A stretch of 64,000 nt of DNA from JAKPUX01 sp964436305 (GTDB lineage Bacteria > Zhuqueibacterota > Zhuqueibacteria > Residuimicrobiales > Residuimicrobiaceae), in assembly GCA_964436305.1 (NCBI GenBank), contig CAYTCI010000011.1, positions 4,638 through 68,637 of the forward strand, written 5' to 3'. This document shows positions 61,601 to 64,000 of the stretch, in pieces. The notes under the pieces are model-generated. The model was not told where the DNA came from, made no database searches, and saw only the letters and a list, made by a program, of their open reading frames with translations. The translations under genes were made by a program, and so were the position numbers. Within the stretch, counting starts at the first letter, position 1; the number at the start of each line of letters is the position of its first letter.

Positions 61601-62596
61601 CTAACCCATTTTACGGTCGCCGGCAGCATGGACAAGGGCGGGCTCCTGTGGAATGATTTCAACGGTACCCTGCTGCTGCGGGTCTTCGATGCACGCAAAT
61701 CACGGAGGCATGTCACCGAAGGCGGCACCACCGTCGATTACATTCTGCCGGGCAATACCATTTTTCGCGGGACGGCCGGGAGCGCCAACGGCCGGTTTAA
61801 TGCGCAGTTCATCGTGCCCAAGGACATCTCCTACGGCGGCAGCGACGGCCGCATCAGTCTCTATCTCTGGAGCACGGAGGGCGAGGGCACGGGTTATCTC
61901 AACAATCTGACCGTGGATGGTTCGGCCCTCGGCCTGGTCGACCGCGAAGGGCCGGCGATCAAGATCCATTTCGGCAACCCCTCGTTTGCCTCCGGCGACT
62001 ATACCACACAGAATCCGGTCCTGCACGTATTGATTCACGACAGCCTCAGCGGCGTCAACATCGCCGGCGATATCGGTCATCAGATCATCCTGCATCTGGA
62101 TGAGGAGGAGGGCCGGAACATCACCGAGAATTTCCAGTACAACACCGGCAGCTATACCTCCGGCGAGCTTACCTGTCCCCTGGCGCAGCTGACCCCGGGG
62201 CGTCATACCCTGGCGGTCAAGGCCTGGGACAACTCAAACAATTCGACCACCGCGGAGGTCGAATTCACCGTCGTGGCGGAGACGGGCCTGAGCCTCAATA
62301 ATCTGCTCAACTATCCGAATCCGATGTCCAACCGGACGCAGTTCACCTTTGAGGTTAGCCAGGAGGCGGAGGTCTCCATCCAGCTCTATACCGTTTCCGG
62401 CCGGCTGGTGCGCAAATTCCCGGCGATGCAGGCGGTGGTGGGCTTTAATCTCTATCCGGAACTCTGGGATGGCACGGATGCGGAGGGGGATCTGGTTGCC
62501 AACGGCGTCTATCTCTTCCGGGTTCAGGCGCGGAACCTCAAGGGCGGCAAGTCGGCGGAGAGCGACGCCATCGGCAAGGTCATTGTGGCGCGGTAA
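58616..62596 (+). CDS. porU: PorU-like C25 (gingipain-fold) type IX secretion sortase
   Basis: This 1326-residue protein has a signal peptide, a long N-terminal beta region, and a C25 caspase-fold peptidase domain. The catalytic dyad is visible: His845 in NFIGHGADELLTHE and Cys880 in ASTCEFAYWDQP, 35 residues apart as in gingipains. The ATCEF-type motif is the PorU form. The C-terminus (about 1230-1326) is a FlgD-like/type A sorting Ig domain (LNYPNPMSNRTQFTFEV). PorU cleaves and attaches sorting-domain cargo at the cell surface. ATG at 58616 is chosen; an upstream frame is spurious. It fits the two sorting-domain proteins at 45592 and 51025. Confidence 0.85.
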   Translation: MRRYLVLFSLIAWAAASAAVPAGVRMLSSSSQGLVLEFVPQNWQVDSVRIDGRACLTAQFTGAEMTGAPGAPMLPARSLVVGLPPQGGVSLRVVTAEYDTRRGTMLPMGRLVPDGILSRTLYETAASGSADQSFGPAVAELAEPQEFRGQRTVRLTFYPVQAAPGLDQVRLYRRVVVELTFVGAGSATAAAATAGADDGLFQDLLVNSQQARPWRSAPPARLAKATRANFPGDNWYRIIIRGDGKGSKEGIYKITASALSQAGLPLASIDPTTLQLFNNGGRELAENIATPRPDSLIENAIQVNGESDGKFDSGDYILFYGRSLEGKYYSSTDGKYHHYINHYGYDNVYWLTFGLAKGKRIQSRTSLPVIGDFESSFRDLAFIEDEKSNIYKSGSDWLGFELARDKATYSQVFALPGAVPQSPASFRFQVAATTSGSHLFRMNANGNSLGQISLTGQLSAYSVRLAEFSAAGVLLDGNNTLGIDYVATSDISQAYVDWVEVEYPRRFQAVGDQLLFNAPLRSGTAAWEVSNFNRSEIAVYDVTSFSDVGVIEGTRIEGSTLHFADTVNSLQPRRYLAVTPAAYMAVSDIQHDASSNLRQARDIDYIIITHDNFYQQAMQLESLREDWNSGDRLETVVVKISDIYDEFSWGLLDPVAIRDFLAWAYAHWGQPGYVLLLGDGHYDYRNLYKYNTPNLIPPYESPETSEISSRTLDDWFTYLKGSSNGMQMAIGRLPVRTVDEAQGVITKLIDYETKSAAEEWRKTVTIVGDDELVSGGKGEEVEHTRQAEWLAEHYVPSSLNVEKIYLMEYPAVRTASISGVTKPQASEAFINRINQGSLLINFIGHGADELLTHENIFNLSTDFEKIQNNQRYALWVASTCEFAYWDQPQKQSFAEYLVNAAGRGAVGMISSSRLVYSSENASLNYNLFNQLFGSYESTGKVARVGDAFMMAKRTSSASQLNNEKFVLLGDPAMRLEAPRYRATVDSLTPGKNLQALTHFTVAGSMDKGGLLWNDFNGTLLLRVFDARKSRRHVTEGGTTVDYILPGNTIFRGTAGSANGRFNAQFIVPKDISYGGSDGRISLYLWSTEGEGTGYLNNLTVDGSALGLVDREGPAIKIHFGNPSFASGDYTTQNPVLHVLIHDSLSGVNIAGDIGHQIILHLDEEEGRNITENFQYNTGSYTSGELTCPLAQLTPGRHTLAVKAWDNSNNSTTAEVEFTVVAETGLSLNNLLNYPNPMSNRTQFTFEVSQEAEVSIQLYTVSGRLVRKFPAMQAVVGFNLYPELWDGTDAEGDLVANGVYLFRVQARNLKGGKSAESDAIGKVIVAR

Positions 62597-62618
62597 GCGC
62601 GTGTTTCAGGGGGGCGGG

Positions 62619-64000
<1,382 letters not shown>

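Overview
The window is about 64 kb of GC-rich bacterial chromosome with tightly packed genes, no tRNA or rRNA, no CRISPR and no recognisable insertion sequence. Three things point to the FCB superphylum, probably a deep lineage such as Calditrichota/KSB1-like bacteria: a PorU-type C25 sortase (type IX secretion), C-terminal 'NPFN' sorting domains on secreted proteins, and promoter-like sites of the form TTG-N20-TAnnTT that resemble the Bacteroidetes -33/-7 element. The exact phylum cannot be settled from the sequence alone.

Layout. 1-6149: a partial BatA-like VWA protein, hflX, an exported beta-propeller protein and folC, in one overlapping run. 6135-7396: a lone MalK/UgpC-type ATPase with its own promoter. 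7619-15867: an information-processing block (rho, rpmE, a DUF1385 membrane protein, prfA, prmC, a phosphomannomutase/phosphoglucomutase, RNase R). 15886-18060: a flavin oxidoreductase and a secreted subtilisin. 18081-23655: a complete phosphate-uptake operon, phoU-pstS-pstC-pstA-pstB1-pstB2. 23786-30643: a two-gene 2-hydroxyacyl-CoA-dehydratase-activator system, plsC, then DUF47 and the low-affinity phosphate transporter Pit. 30700-38197: csp, a flavoprotein, a GNAT enzyme, a PpiC-type lipoprotein isomerase, a histidine phosphatase with pyruvate kinase, a PTS IIA protein and PepT. 38297-40837: a lipoprotein followed by an ECF sigma/anti-sigma/metal-sensor-like/Cys-rich operon. 40879-45147: an SpoU methyltransferase, a small membrane protein, a FabL-type enoyl reductase and glycogen phosphorylase. 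45267-51918: a cluster of four secreted cohesin/dockerin proteins behind a perfect sigma-54 promoter. 51927-55431: UPF0316, a C69 dipeptidase and an aminotransferase. 55692-64000: PBP1C, RseC, PorU and a partial hybrid histidine kinase.

The most interesting systems are these. (1) The two PstB ATPases have complementary defects. PstB1 keeps LSGGQ but has lost the H-loop histidine. PstB2 keeps the H-loop but has LSLDQ. This predicts an obligate heterodimer with one consensus and one degenerate ATP site, which would be unusual for a phosphate importer. (2) PhoU in the same operon carries a C-terminal low-molecular-weight-phosphatase/ArsC-like domain whose catalytic Cys and Arg are both missing. 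(3) The four-gene cohesin/dockerin cluster has type IX sorting domains only on the first and last proteins, while the two middle proteins end in dockerins, suggesting a non-cellulosomal surface assembly. (4) Nine intergenic sites share one promoter architecture with identical spacing.
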